From NCBI GenBank assembly GCA_964477065.1, contig CAYZCU010000006.1, positions 1-40,952 on the forward strand: 40,952 nt of DNA, in the 5' to 3' direction. Under the pieces are notes generated by a model, which was not told the DNA's origin, did not search any database, and saw only the letters and a program-made list of their open reading frames with translations. The position numbers were made by a program, and so were the translations under genes. The DNA comes from 2-02-FULL-43-11-A sp964477065 (GTDB lineage: Bacteria; Patescibacteriota; Microgenomatia; UBA1406; HO2-37-13b). This document shows positions 22,716 to 31,196 of the stretch, one piece after another (within the stretch, counting starts at the first letter, position 1; the number at the start of each line of letters is the position of its first letter).

Positions 22716-25484
22716 ATGCGTTTGCACACATCTTCATATCGAACAGGCATCATGGTGATAGGTGTTCTCTTGTCACTTGTGGGCATTATGACATACATGC
22801 GTTCGCGTGATGAAACAGTCAAAACCACTTCCAAAGCCTCAAACATCTATGTTTTACAGTCACAAAATGTTGCAGACTCATCCCAATTTCAAGACACATC
22901 CGGTGCGCTGATGTATGATCTTGTCCCTGACCGCCCAAACGGCACGCTTTTCAAACTCGATGCTGTTTCGACTGAGGCGGTGTCAAAATTTATGTTTGAT
23001 AAGCCGACATACTCCCTCAATGGTCAGGGCTCGTCACAACAGCTTATTCCTGATGCAAAAGGGACGATTCGCTTGCGAGCAGAGCAGTCTGACGCTCAAA
23101 TCAACGCCGACCTCGAAAAAAAGTTCTCCTCAAGCTCGTTTGGCCTTCAAAACATAGATAGTCAGAAAACGCACTACTACTATGAGCAGACGCGCTGTAA
23201 TGGCATCCCAGTTTTTGCCTCATATGTCAATGTCCACCTGACAAAAGATGCGCAGGTCTATGCTATGTCTGGTTCACTTGCCCAAGGTGACACCTCGTGC
23301 GATAAAAAGGTATCTGAGCGCGAAGCGCAGACTATTGCCACGACTCAATTTAAAAAAGATTTCCCCTCAGAGACGACGACGGTGCAAAAGTCACTTGAAT
23401 ATGTCTACAGCCCCCAGCTTTTGCGTACAGCAGGTACAACCAACTATCTCACGTACTTTGTCACCGTTTGTCAGCCAGGCTATTGTCATGGGTATTTTGT
23501 TGATCAAGGAGACGGCACCATTCGCAAGCAGATGACCATGAGCCCCGATGCCCTCAATCGCTACGTTTTTGCAGGAAGTGCACAGCGCACAGAAGGCGGA
23601 GCAACGTCATCAAATCAAAAAGTCAACACTGCGTATGATGCACTTGGGACGACGTGGGAGTACTTTTCAACGAAATTGGGGAGAGATAGTTTTGACGATC
23701 GAGGGAGCATGATACAGGCGAGTTTGGTTAACCTGAATAATTGTGGCTGGAATGGACAAAGCATCGAGTGTGGGGTGCGGTATGTTGCGCTGGACGTGCT
23801 GGCGCATGAATTTGCTCATGGGGTAACCCAAAACACCGCTGGGTTGATCTATGAAGATGAACCAGGTGCGATGAATGAAGGATTGTCAGATACGTTTGCT
23901 GCCGCCATCGATGCGGATGACTGGCTCATGGGTGAAGAATCAGATGCTGGAGCACTGCGAAGCCTTCAAAACCCACCGCAGTTTCGCAATCCGGACAGCC
24001 AGGTGAGTCAATATTATTATTGTGGGGGAAATCAAAGTGCGCTCGTCCACACAAACAGTGGCGTCCTCAATAAGGCTTTTTATCTCATGTCTGAGGGTGG
24101 ATCACACAACAATTGTCAGAACCAAGGAATCGGTCGCGACGCTGCAGCAGTCATCCTGTACAAAACCATCACGACACATCTCAAGTACAAAATAAACAGC
24201 CAATATCTGGACATGTACAATGGGATCAATACCTCGTGTGGAGATATCTATGGTGCATCGTCAGCAACATGTGCAAATGTCAAAGTTGCGCTGGAAGCAG
24301 TGATGATGGATAAGCCATCTCGCTGTAATGGCGGTTCGACCTCCACGACAGCTTCGTGCGTGGGGGCACAACCAGGCACTCCCGAGCCTGCAGGGACGAC
24401 CCCCACCCCGACCACTGGTGCACCAACGACAGGTGTCCCAACCACGACGCCCACGGGCACTCAGCCTCAAGGCACACCGACGCTGACCCCAACGCCGACT
24501 CCTGGTACTCCTTCGCCGACAGGAACGCCGATCCTCAAAGCTGAAGGAACATTGCTTTCCACACTATCTGCCCCATATACCTGGCAAGGGAATGTCAAAG
24601 TTACCCTCGAGGGGGGCAAAAACGTCTTGCGATCTGAATTATATGCTGAGGCTTTGCAAGGAGTTAATTTGAAATCATATCTCCCCAAAGGTGTCACGTC
24701 TCAGCTAGGGGTGATTGGTACAGAAACTGAAGTCTATGGTCGCTTGATTGGACAAAGTGGCGTGCTTGAAACAGGAGCATTTGTCGTCACAGACGAAGGC
24801 AAGGTGCTTGCGGAGTACTCATCAGCTCAAGATTTAACGAAATATGATACGTATGAGGTGTTTTTTAAGGGAAGTATGTCTGCTGGCCTTGCGGAGATCC
24901 CTGTGCTGATTGCTTCTCTTCAGCCACCAGCATCAGCTTCCCAAACTGATAAAGTTATTCTCGACCTCAAGCTCCGTTTCCAAGGGGTCAGTCGCAAACC
25001 AGCCTCGACACAGGCGCAACTGGTGCGGATTGGCATCGGCGGTGGTGACACGGAGATGATTCAGTATAAAAAAATCGTCTTTACTGCTGTTGATGAAGGC
25101 GTTTGGACAGGGCGAATTTTCTATGAAATTCCTGCAGGGGATACTTACAAACTTCTCGTGAAAGGCCCCAAACATATTCAAAAAAAGTATTGTGATAATA
25201 ATCCCCGCGAATCTGAACCGGGAAATTATCTGTGCGAATCTGAGGCTATCACACTGTCGAAAGGTGTTAATACGATTGATCTGACAAATGTCATGCAATT
25301 GGCTGGTGATACCAATCAAGATGGGCGGGTCAATGCACGAGATATCAGTACGATTCGTACGAAACTTGGGTCGACGCGAGCTGAAGATCTTTTGACAGGG
25401 GACTTGAATAATGATGGCGTTGTCAACGCAGTTGATGATTCATTGATTTTGTATACGCTCTCAAATCGTCCGCAACAATCATAG
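22716..25484 (+). CDS. Thermolysin-type (M4) metalloprotease with KLLVKG module and dockerin
   Basis: 922 residues. An anchor helix (about 12-28) precedes an FTP/PepSY-type propeptide (to about 270). The M4 catalytic domain has H-E-F-A-H at 364-368, the third zinc ligand Glu388 in N-E-G-L-S-D, and the V-H-T-N-S-G-V-L-N-K-A motif with the transition-state His. All key residues are present, so it should be active. A Thr/Pro linker (about 565-610) is followed by a beta-domain, then the module at about 746-858 shared with the 20107 protein (Y-K-L-L-V-K-G-P-K-H), and a complete dockerin (D-T-N-Q-D-G-R-V-N and D-L-N-N-D-G-V-V-N). I start at 22716 because the anchor begins there; the longer frame lies inside the previous gene. 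It is likely an extracellular protease displayed through a cohesin. Confidence 0.93.
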   Translation: MRLHTSSYRTGIMVIGVLLSLVGIMTYMRSRDETVKTTSKASNIYVLQSQNVADSSQFQDTSGALMYDLVPDRPNGTLFKLDAVSTEAVSKFMFDKPTYSLNGQGSSQQLIPDAKGTIRLRAEQSDAQINADLEKKFSSSSFGLQNIDSQKTHYYYEQTRCNGIPVFASYVNVHLTKDAQVYAMSGSLAQGDTSCDKKVSEREAQTIATTQFKKDFPSETTTVQKSLEYVYSPQLLRTAGTTNYLTYFVTVCQPGYCHGYFVDQGDGTIRKQMTMSPDALNRYVFAGSAQRTEGGATSSNQKVNTAYDALGTTWEYFSTKLGRDSFDDRGSMIQASLVNLNNCGWNGQSIECGVRYVALDVLAHEFAHGVTQNTAGLIYEDEPGAMNEGLSDTFAAAIDADDWLMGEESDAGALRSLQNPPQFRNPDSQVSQYYYCGGNQSALVHTNSGVLNKAFYLMSEGGSHNNCQNQGIGRDAAAVILYKTITTHLKYKINSQYLDMYNGINTSCGDIYGASSATCANVKVALEAVMMDKPSRCNGGSTSTTASCVGAQPGTPEPAGTTPTPTTGAPTTGVPTTTPTGTQPQGTPTLTPTPTPGTPSPTGTPILKAEGTLLSTLSAPYTWQGNVKVTLEGGKNVLRSELYAEALQGVNLKSYLPKGVTSQLGVIGTETEVYGRLIGQSGVLETGAFVVTDEGKVLAEYSSAQDLTKYDTYEVFFKGSMSAGLAEIPVLIASLQPPASASQTDKVILDLKLRFQGVSRKPASTQAQLVRIGIGGGDTEMIQYKKIVFTAVDEGVWTGRIFYEIPAGDTYKLLVKGPKHIQKKYCDNNPRESEPGNYLCESEAITLSKGVNTIDLTNVMQLAGDTNQDGRVNARDISTIRTKLGSTRAEDLLTGDLNNDGVVNAVDDSLILYTLSNRPQQS

Positions 25485-25500
25485 AATTGTCCTCGATCGT

Positions 25501-25533
25501 TTGACACATTCGTCATGCAATTTTATGTATAAT
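25501..25533 (+). promoter_or_regulatory. Promoter of the cohesin gene pair
   Basis: TTGACA (25501-25506) and TATAAT (25528-25533), preceded directly by TG, with a long 21-bp spacer. The ATG at 25542 is 8 nt after the -10 box. The spacer suggests that either the -10 box acts without the TTGACA or an activator is needed. Confidence 0.55.
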
Positions 25534-25541
25534 CAATAAAT

Positions 25542-26180
25542 ATGGAGCCAGAAGAGCAATCACCACATCAGACATCCCGCATCGTCATTCTCAGCTTTGT
25601 ATCAATCATTTTGATCATTGTTGCGGTGTCAAGTATTGTGTCGTTTGCGCGCCGTCGCATTTTGATAAAAAAAACAACCCCCATGATGATTGAGAAGCAA
25701 AAGGACGTCGCAGTTGTGCCCACACAAGCGCAAAAAGTGACGGGTCGCGTCGGGCTGATGACAAAAGGTACGCAAACCACGTTTCGTCGTGGGCAGGTTG
25801 TGACGCTCTATGTGTACGCTGATTCCAAAGGGCAGGAGATTACGGGTTTTTATGCTGTTTTGCGCTATAATCCTGCGAAGGCTCGATTTGAGTCCGTGAA
25901 ATCCATTCTTGACGGTATGGATGTCTATGAAACGGAAGATTCTGTAGCCCCAGATGCATCTGAATTGATAATTACGGGTATTCAAGGATTGGGAACGCAT
26001 AGCCCCTTTATGTTTCAAAACACTGCGCTCGCGGAGGTCTCATTTACGATGTTGTCAGGTGGCAAGATCCCTGTCGATGTCGTCTATGAGCCGGGAAGCC
26101 AGCGCGAAACGAACCTGATTACCACACACAATGAGGATATCGTGAGTACCGTTGTAGGGATTACATTGAACGTATTATGA
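25542..26180 (+). CDS. Membrane-anchored single-cohesin protein
   Basis: 212 residues. A transmembrane helix at about 14-32, followed by F-A-R-R-R, and a short spacer lead to a cohesin-like domain at about 65-212: F-R-R-G-Q-V-V-T-L-Y-V-Y-A-D, then G-F-Y-A-V-L-R-Y-N-P and the A-L-A-E-V-S-F-T-M-L strand. It lacks a linker and C-terminal anchor, so the cohesin would sit close to the outer face of the membrane. The stop overlaps the start of the next cohesin gene by 4 bp (ATGA), so the two are coupled. Possibly it is paralogous to the 21833 gene. Confidence 0.78.
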   Translation: MEPEEQSPHQTSRIVILSFVSIILIIVAVSSIVSFARRRILIKKTTPMMIEKQKDVAVVPTQAQKVTGRVGLMTKGTQTTFRRGQVVTLYVYADSKGQEITGFYAVLRYNPAKARFESVKSILDGMDVYETEDSVAPDASELIITGIQGLGTHSPFMFQNTALAEVSFTMLSGGKIPVDVVYEPGSQRETNLITTHNEDIVSTVVGITLNVL

Positions 26181-26884
26181 TAAGCAGAACGTCACCAATT
26201 CGAGGAATCATGCAAAGTTTGCTACTTGGAGTGGTTTTCTTGTGCATGCCGTTGATCGCGTCAACCGCCGTGCAAGGAGCGACACTGACGTTTGATCCCA
26301 GCTCAGCGCAAGTCAAAGTCGGGGAGACGACATCTCTGGCGATCAAGGTCAACGCCGGCACATCCGAAGTTCTCGGCGTCGATGCTCTCTTGGAATACGA
26401 CAAAAATCTACTCAAAGTAGAGTCTATCACGGAAGGGACTTTCTTGACGATCACAACCCGTGATTCAGCCACGGAGGGAAAAGCATACATAGCTGGAGCT
26501 GTTGAAAGCGTTGGGGAATCAGTGACGGGCTCAGGTGTTTTTGCCACGATCAAATTCAAGGCACTTGCAAATGGGACATCTACGGTCAAATTTATCTGTG
26601 AATTAGGGGAAACTGGGGAGTCAAACATATCCGAGTCAACAATCGACGCAACAGATCTGATTGAGTGTTCGCAAAATGGCCAGGCCACGATCGTCTCCTC
26701 TGGGGGCACAACAACAGGTGGTTCAACAGGGGGCTCAACAAGCACATCCTCAGCTGGGCGCTCCACGCAACTACCACAAACCGGAGTTGTGCAGGATATG
26801 GTTGTTATGGCAATGTTTGTGGGAGGGGCATTGTTCCTCGTCGGTATTGGGACGCGTCTCGTTGGTGGCGTTGGAAGCGCATAA
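26177..26884 (+). CDS. Secreted cohesin with Gly/Ser/Thr linker and LPQTG-type C-terminus
   Basis: 235 residues. A signal peptide (about 1-34, ending V-Q-G-A) leads into the clearest cohesin in the window (about 35-175): V-K-V-G-E-T-T-S-L-A-I-K-V, L-G-V-D-A-L-L-E-Y-D, then G-S-G-V-F-A-T-I-K-F-K-A. A flexible Gly/Ser/Thr linker (about 176-197) precedes L-P-Q-T-G, a hydrophobic helix, and a short tail with one Arg (R-L-V-G-G-V-G-S-A). This arrangement is like that of the 10513 gene. The tail is weakly basic, so sortase processing is possible but unproven; no sortase is in the window. It is translationally coupled to the 25542 gene. Confidence 0.85.
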   Translation: MISRTSPIRGIMQSLLLGVVFLCMPLIASTAVQGATLTFDPSSAQVKVGETTSLAIKVNAGTSEVLGVDALLEYDKNLLKVESITEGTFLTITTRDSATEGKAYIAGAVESVGESVTGSGVFATIKFKALANGTSTVKFICELGETGESNISESTIDATDLIECSQNGQATIVSSGGTTTGGSTGGSTSTSSAGRSTQLPQTGVVQDMVVMAMFVGGALFLVGIGTRLVGGVGSA

Positions 26885-26888
26885 AATT

Positions 26889-27614
26889 ATGGATAAAAAG
26901 AAGCAACATATTATTTCAATTATCATCGGCGTCATTCTCGCGACGCTTTTGCTCTACATCGGCGTGCGTGTCGTGCAACAGCGCGCTTCCAAGGCAAGCC
27001 AGCCTGAAAACCTGACAGCCACGCGTGTGGATGTCGATACATGTAAAATTTCTGCGACTACGCGATCCGATGAGCCGATTTTGCTCAAATATGGCGAAAC
27101 TGCCGCGACGTTTTACTTCCGCATGGAGGCTCAAAACATCCAGCCCCAAGCAGATAGTACGTTTGTGCAGGAAGCAGATATTAATAATCTTGGCTCGGGC
27201 AAAGTCATGTTTGTCGTTGAAAACAACGAGGATATCCAAACCACGTGTGAGCCCTTTTCAGGGGATAGTGCAGACATCACAGCTGATGGGCATGCTTCTG
27301 ATGCCGCGGGCAGTCCAGCAGGCACAGGTAGTGTCTCAGATACCACCTCGAGTTTGGATGATACGAGTGCTGCAGACGATGCGACACTTTCGCCCACGCC
27401 AACGGAGCCAGAAGTCATCGATTCGTCTGACGAAGAGTCCACGCTGACCCTCACACCAACACCGTCACTCGTAAAGATCGCTCTGACGCGCGATGTTGCA
27501 GATCCCTTCTTCAAAGACAACCCGACCGCCGACTTCACGGGCTGTATGACTGAGTTCAAGGATGACTACTACGCAATCGTCCAAGTGTGCAACGAGGCCT
27601 GGCGAGCCAAATAA
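26889..27614 (+). CDS. Membrane-anchored protein of unknown function
   Basis: 241 residues. A lysine-rich start is followed by a transmembrane helix (about 8-27), then an extracellular beta-rich region (about 40-125) with a few Cys and a long acidic Asp/Ser/Thr/Pro segment (about 128-200). The last 40 residues form a small domain with two Cys and F-K-D-D-Y-Y. No dockerin or cohesin is evident; the early part may be a diverged beta-sandwich. It lies 4 nt after the LPQTG cohesin gene. I start at 26889 because the anchor begins there; a longer frame overlaps the cohesin gene by over 200 bp. The stop is followed within 2 nt by the 61-bp repeat. Confidence 0.65.
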   Translation: MDKKKQHIISIIIGVILATLLLYIGVRVVQQRASKASQPENLTATRVDVDTCKISATTRSDEPILLKYGETAATFYFRMEAQNIQPQADSTFVQEADINNLGSGKVMFVVENNEDIQTTCEPFSGDSADITADGHASDAAGSPAGTGSVSDTTSSLDDTSAADDATLSPTPTEPEVIDSSDEESTLTLTPTPSLVKIALTRDVADPFFKDNPTADFTGCMTEFKDDYYAIVQVCNEAWRAK

Positions 27615-27615
27615 C

Positions 27616-27676
27616 AACCTCCGGAGTTGGGAAGAAGGTCCGGACGAGCTAAATCGGAATTATGTCACTGGCCGAG
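27616..27676 (+). repeat. 61-bp direct repeat, copy 1
   Basis: Differs at two positions from 30196-30256. It contains two 8-bp palindromes, CTCCGGAG and GTCCGGAC. Their TCCGGA cores can also pair with each other to give a hairpin with a 13-nt loop. It starts directly after the stop of the 26889 gene. Confidence 0.92.
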
Positions 27677-27731
27677 GCTACATGCAAAATTATTGCATAC
27701 CTCGTCACATTTCGGTAAACTGCAAGTACCT

Positions 27732-30197
27732 ATGATAAACCTACGTCAGCGAGGTGAGCTCGCACTGACACTATCACTTTTTGGGTTATTCATCTCCCTT
27801 ATCGGCATCGGACTTGGCACACAGATGTCTCAAAATGTCCAGCAATCTACCTCTCAGGCCCAAACCGGTTTGTATCCCTATAGGAGTGTCCTTGAAATTC
27901 GAGACGAAAATAATCAGGTGATCAAATGGATTCCAGGACTCATCTGGGCAACAACGTATGATGAAAAAATTGCTGGTCGCAATAACGGAAACATCAAAGA
28001 TAAAGATGGTTATGCTATAACCGAGTGGGATACAGAGTATGTTCCTCCAGCGCTCCAAGGGACAAAAGCACAGATTAGTATCGGCTTGCCAGCAGGCTAC
28101 CGAGTCCTCAGTTCATTCTGCACAAGTATTCCGACCTCTATCTGTGACAATATGAAGGTTGAGCCTGACGGCCTCACATACTCCCGCATCAGCGTCGAAA
28201 AAAATGGCTATCTCCAATACGCTATACGCATCGCAAGTGGCACAGCGCCAACGCCGACATTAGCCCCAACAACCCTGCCTACGGCTCAGCCAACAGCTGT
28301 CCCAACATCTCGACCAACAAGTGTCCCAACGAGTGCCCCAACAATCACAGCAACTCCTATCCCAACCGTGACGCTAGCTCCCACATCAAACCCGACCCCA
28401 ACAGTCATGCCGACCGTGACGCCACCAGCATGTCAGTTAAAGGAGTTTACGTGCAAACCCATCATTTCAATAATAAGACCACTTACTGACTCTGTAGAAA
28501 TAACGTGGGAACTGCCGACATGTGCAGGCTATAAAAAGGGAGATCAATTTTGGGTTGATATTATACGAAATGCACAATCATCTTCTGAGAGAGACACAAC
28601 AGTCTGTGTAGCTGAATCTTCAACGAATTCTGTGATCTGTAGACTTGGGAAGGAGCTTCCAAATAGGATACTTAATAAAGACACGTCAGAATTTAAAAAT
28701 AAAACATGGGAAAATCATCGAGACTATACGGTAAGAGTTTTTACTGTTCAGCCGGCTAAGGCTTGTCTATCTGAGCCAGCAGAGGGCACTTTCATCCATG
28801 ATGTGCCTGATCCAAAAAAGCCAACCATTACTCCTACTCCAACTCCAGAACCAACCTCAATTCCTGAAGGATGCTCTCACTTGAGAGGAAATGGGAAGTA
28901 TCGTATCGCGATCGCTGGTCAAGGATACAGCGACACATTTACGTTGCAACAATTGGCACAGCGTGCCATTTCAGTTATTCAACAGACAAACCTTTCTGAT
29001 GAAGGTTTGTTTGATACATTGTCCTTCGTCCTTTATGACAAACTTGATCATGATATGAAATGTCAAAGAAACACAACCGTGCCAAGACTTTTAGTTTGTG
29101 ATTATAGTGAAGAATTTGCAATACGCTCTACATGTGGCGCGCAAACCTTAATTACCATTGTTAATGATCAAGAATGGGGAGGTTCAGGTAGGGATCGTAG
29201 TGCAGTTGTTACAGAAGGAACTATATCTGCGGTTGGGCATGAGCTTGGTCATGCAGTGCCACTTTTAGCTGATGAATATGTCTATACGAACGAAGGCAAC
29301 AATACTCCACATGGCTTGAATCCGGGTGATTATGGATACAATTGTACAGTCGAAAGTGATACATCATGTCGCAAATGGACTAATCCTGGCCAATGTGTGG
29401 TAGGATGCCAGTTCGAAAAGAGTAGACGCCAACTAGAGGAAAGTATTATGAAGGGGGGGACGAATGATTATCCACCAGCTGGACTTGAATCATGGAGGTT
29501 TGTGCTCAATGCTAGCCAGAAGTTTACTTTAGCTGGAGATGGTGAAGCAGAATATCATCAAAGCTTAGTTGTGAAGCTACAACAGAATAAGCTCGATGAT
29601 CTTGAACTCACTTCTCTTGACGTCCAGAAAATTTATCCAAGTAGGGTAAATTCACCGCAAAGTGACTATTATGTTGAGATGCAAAACAGTGATGGTGTTT
29701 TACTGTATAACGATACTGTAGCTGGGAGGCAATACATCTTACACGAATATCAAGGCCCAGGCGACATTTTGCCAACGCTGTCGCTGTATCTGCCAGTTAT
29801 AAATGGTGCATCGAAGCTGATTATTTCAAATAGTAATAAGGTTCCAGTGTTAACTATAGATATTAGTTCAAATATGAAATCAGTTACGAGTACAGCCCAA
29901 AACCTGTGTGGTAATTCATACTGTGATGCTCAAATTGGAGAGACAGCTCAAAGCTGTAGAGCAGATTGTGGCAATCAATTAGCAACTTCTCAATGGGAAA
30001 AATCCGACCTTGATAAGAATCATTTCGTGAACACCCTTGATCTTATCATGATGTATGATGCCTATGCTTCATCTCAGCAACCCACCATCGACTCGTCAGC
30101 TGATGCTGCGGGTGTAAATACGGATATAGATGGAGATGCCAAGACGAATGCTATTGACCTATCTGTTATGCAAAAGTGGCTCGGGACTTCCTACTAA
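27732..30197 (+). CDS. Anchored M64-type metalloprotease with dockerin
   Basis: 821 residues. A helix at about 9-30 anchors or exports the protein. Residues about 47-168 resemble the beta-region in the giant VWA protein (W-I-P-G-L-I-W and an S-F-C motif). A Thr/Pro linker (about 170-232) leads to an Fn3-like domain. The catalytic part has H-E-L-G-H at 503-507 followed by L-A-D-E-Y at 512-516, the combination typical of the M64 (IgA peptidase) family; the Asp is the expected third zinc ligand. Cys-rich elements follow. C-terminal are a C-G-N-S-Y-C-D-A-Q-I-G-E-T motif and a dockerin with D-L-D-K-N-H-F-V-N and D-I-D-G-D-A-K-T-N. It is flanked by 61-bp direct repeats. Start at 27732: the longer frame is translated repeat. 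Confidence 0.88.
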   Translation: MINLRQRGELALTLSLFGLFISLIGIGLGTQMSQNVQQSTSQAQTGLYPYRSVLEIRDENNQVIKWIPGLIWATTYDEKIAGRNNGNIKDKDGYAITEWDTEYVPPALQGTKAQISIGLPAGYRVLSSFCTSIPTSICDNMKVEPDGLTYSRISVEKNGYLQYAIRIASGTAPTPTLAPTTLPTAQPTAVPTSRPTSVPTSAPTITATPIPTVTLAPTSNPTPTVMPTVTPPACQLKEFTCKPIISIIRPLTDSVEITWELPTCAGYKKGDQFWVDIIRNAQSSSERDTTVCVAESSTNSVICRLGKELPNRILNKDTSEFKNKTWENHRDYTVRVFTVQPAKACLSEPAEGTFIHDVPDPKKPTITPTPTPEPTSIPEGCSHLRGNGKYRIAIAGQGYSDTFTLQQLAQRAISVIQQTNLSDEGLFDTLSFVLYDKLDHDMKCQRNTTVPRLLVCDYSEEFAIRSTCGAQTLITIVNDQEWGGSGRDRSAVVTEGTISAVGHELGHAVPLLADEYVYTNEGNNTPHGLNPGDYGYNCTVESDTSCRKWTNPGQCVVGCQFEKSRRQLEESIMKGGTNDYPPAGLESWRFVLNASQKFTLAGDGEAEYHQSLVVKLQQNKLDDLELTSLDVQKIYPSRVNSPQSDYYVEMQNSDGVLLYNDTVAGRQYILHEYQGPGDILPTLSLYLPVINGASKLIISNSNKVPVLTIDISSNMKSVTSTAQNLCGNSYCDAQIGETAQSCRADCGNQLATSQWEKSDLDKNHFVNTLDLIMMYDAYASSQQPTIDSSADAAGVNTDIDGDAKTNAIDLSVMQKWLGTSY

Positions 30198-30256
30198 CCT
30201 CCGGAGTTGGGAAGAAGGTCCGGACGCGCTAAATCGGAATTTTGTCACTGGCCGAG
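30196..30256 (+). repeat. 61-bp direct repeat, copy 2
   Basis: Second copy, overlapping the last two bases of the M64-type gene stop codon. Both copies lie at the 3' end of a gene on the plus strand. The remaining 28 bp to the convergent site-2 protease gene hold nothing I can identify. Confidence 0.92.
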
Positions 30257-30284
30257 CGTAGACATCACCGCAACTCGCGAACAT

Positions 30285-30923
30285 CTATGGCACGAGCACA
30301 CTCAGCACTCCGTGCACAGCCGGCGCCACGACGATATCGATGATAGATCGACCTCCGATGAGAGGGAAAATCACGAGCATCAAAAAGATAAATCCGTACC
30401 TTTCAAGCCCGTACCATTCATGCGCTTGCTCCTCATTGAGCACGCCACCTACGATCTTGAATCCATCCAAAGGTGCGATCGGCAGGAGGTTAAAGATCCC
30501 AAGTGCGACATTTGCAAAGAGGGTGTGCATGATAAGTGCTTGGCCTATAACAAGCAACCCGGGCTGGTCAAGAAAAGTGAACAAATAGAGCAAACCAGAG
30601 CATAGAAGTGCAAAAATAGCATTTGATCCTGGACCAGCAAGAGCGATCAAAGCAGCGTCTCGTTTTGGGTTGGCCAGATTGTATGGATCATAGACGACAG
30701 GCTTTCCCCAGCCAAAACCGATGAGGAGAAAAAGAAGGGATCCCATCAGATCCAGATGTGCCTTGGGATTGAGTGTCACTCGTCCCTGCATAGAAGGCGT
30801 TGGGTCACCCAGATGGTCTGCCATCTTCGCATGCGAAAATTCATGCACCGTCACTGCCAGCACGATGCCAACGACGAACATGATCCCGCTGACAGGACTG
30901 GAAAGAATTTCTGCAATTGGCAT
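30285..30923 (-). CDS. Site-2 protease-like zinc metalloprotease (M50)
   Basis: 212 residues and about five to six membrane helices. The motif V-H-E-F-S-H (about 26-31) supplies the two zinc His residues and the catalytic Glu, and the N-L-L-P-I-A-P-L-D-G motif supplies the third ligand Asp. This is the short, PDZ-less S2P form typical of many bacteria. It would cleave membrane-embedded substrates such as anti-sigma factors or signal peptide remnants. It is monocistronic on the minus strand, with TATAAT 6 nt before the ATG, and divergent from the small 30983 gene. Given the many anchored proteins nearby, a role in clearing anchors is possible but unsupported. Confidence 0.93.
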   Translation of the reverse strand: MPIAEILSSPVSGIMFVVGIVLAVTVHEFSHAKMADHLGDPTPSMQGRVTLNPKAHLDLMGSLLFLLIGFGWGKPVVYDPYNLANPKRDAALIALAGPGSNAIFALLCSGLLYLFTFLDQPGLLVIGQALIMHTLFANVALGIFNLLPIAPLDGFKIVGGVLNEEQAHEWYGLERYGFIFLMLVIFPLIGGRSIIDIVVAPAVHGVLSVLVP

Positions 30924-30929
30924 ACGAGT

Positions 30930-30935
30930 ATTATA
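30930..30935 (-). promoter_or_regulatory. -10 box of the M50 gene
   Basis: Minus-strand TATAAT, preceded directly by TG, 6 nt before the ATG at 30923. A TTGAAA lies 20 bp upstream, a long spacer. Confidence 0.55.
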
Positions 30936-30947
30936 CAGGAGAAGTGA

Positions 30948-30976
30948 TTGTTTTCTTTCAAGGGGGGATGTAGAAT
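30948..30976 (+). promoter_or_regulatory. Promoter of the 61-residue protein gene
   Basis: TTGTTT, 17-bp spacer, TAGAAT, ending 6 nt before the ATG at 30983. It supports this short frame as a real gene. Confidence 0.55.
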
Positions 30977-30982
30977 CGGGTT

Positions 30983-31168
30983 ATGAATGAAGAGGAAACG
31001 AGAGTAGAAGCTCCTGTCCCAGAGAGGTTTGGTCTTACGGATGAAGAACGCGATTGGGTGATAGCTCAAGTGAAAGAAGCCCGCAGAACACAGCCAGTAT
31101 ATGCTGCTCGCATGAGAGCATTCGGACGGCATACCCAAGAAACTATGCGCCGTCGCTTCACCGTCTAA
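30983..31168 (+). CDS. Small charged protein, 61 aa
   Basis: Not recognised. It has an acidic start (N-E-E-E-T-R-V-E) and a strongly helical and basic second half (K-E-A-R-R-T-Q-P-V-Y-A-A-R-M-R-A, ending M-R-R-R-F), with no signal peptide or Cys. It could be a small RNA- or ribosome-associated protein, considering rpmB 66 bp further on, but that is only context. Its own promoter and a start within 6 nt of the -10 box favour it being expressed. Confidence 0.5.
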   Translation: MNEEETRVEAPVPERFGLTDEERDWVIAQVKEARRTQPVYAARMRAFGRHTQETMRRRFTV

Positions 31169-31196
31169 CATCCTCAAATCCCACCCATCAGCTGGT

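Noticed and set aside
27616..27676. 61-bp repeat as RNase P RNA or another known RNA fragment, because of the GTCCGGAC core
   Set aside because: The conserved RNase P blocks around such a core are missing and the element is far too short.
27627..27731. Longer start for the M64-type protease, and a similar frame at 30207-30605
   Set aside because: Both begin inside the 61-bp repeat and simply translate it; the anchor helix starts at 27732, and the second frame is antisense to the M50 gene.
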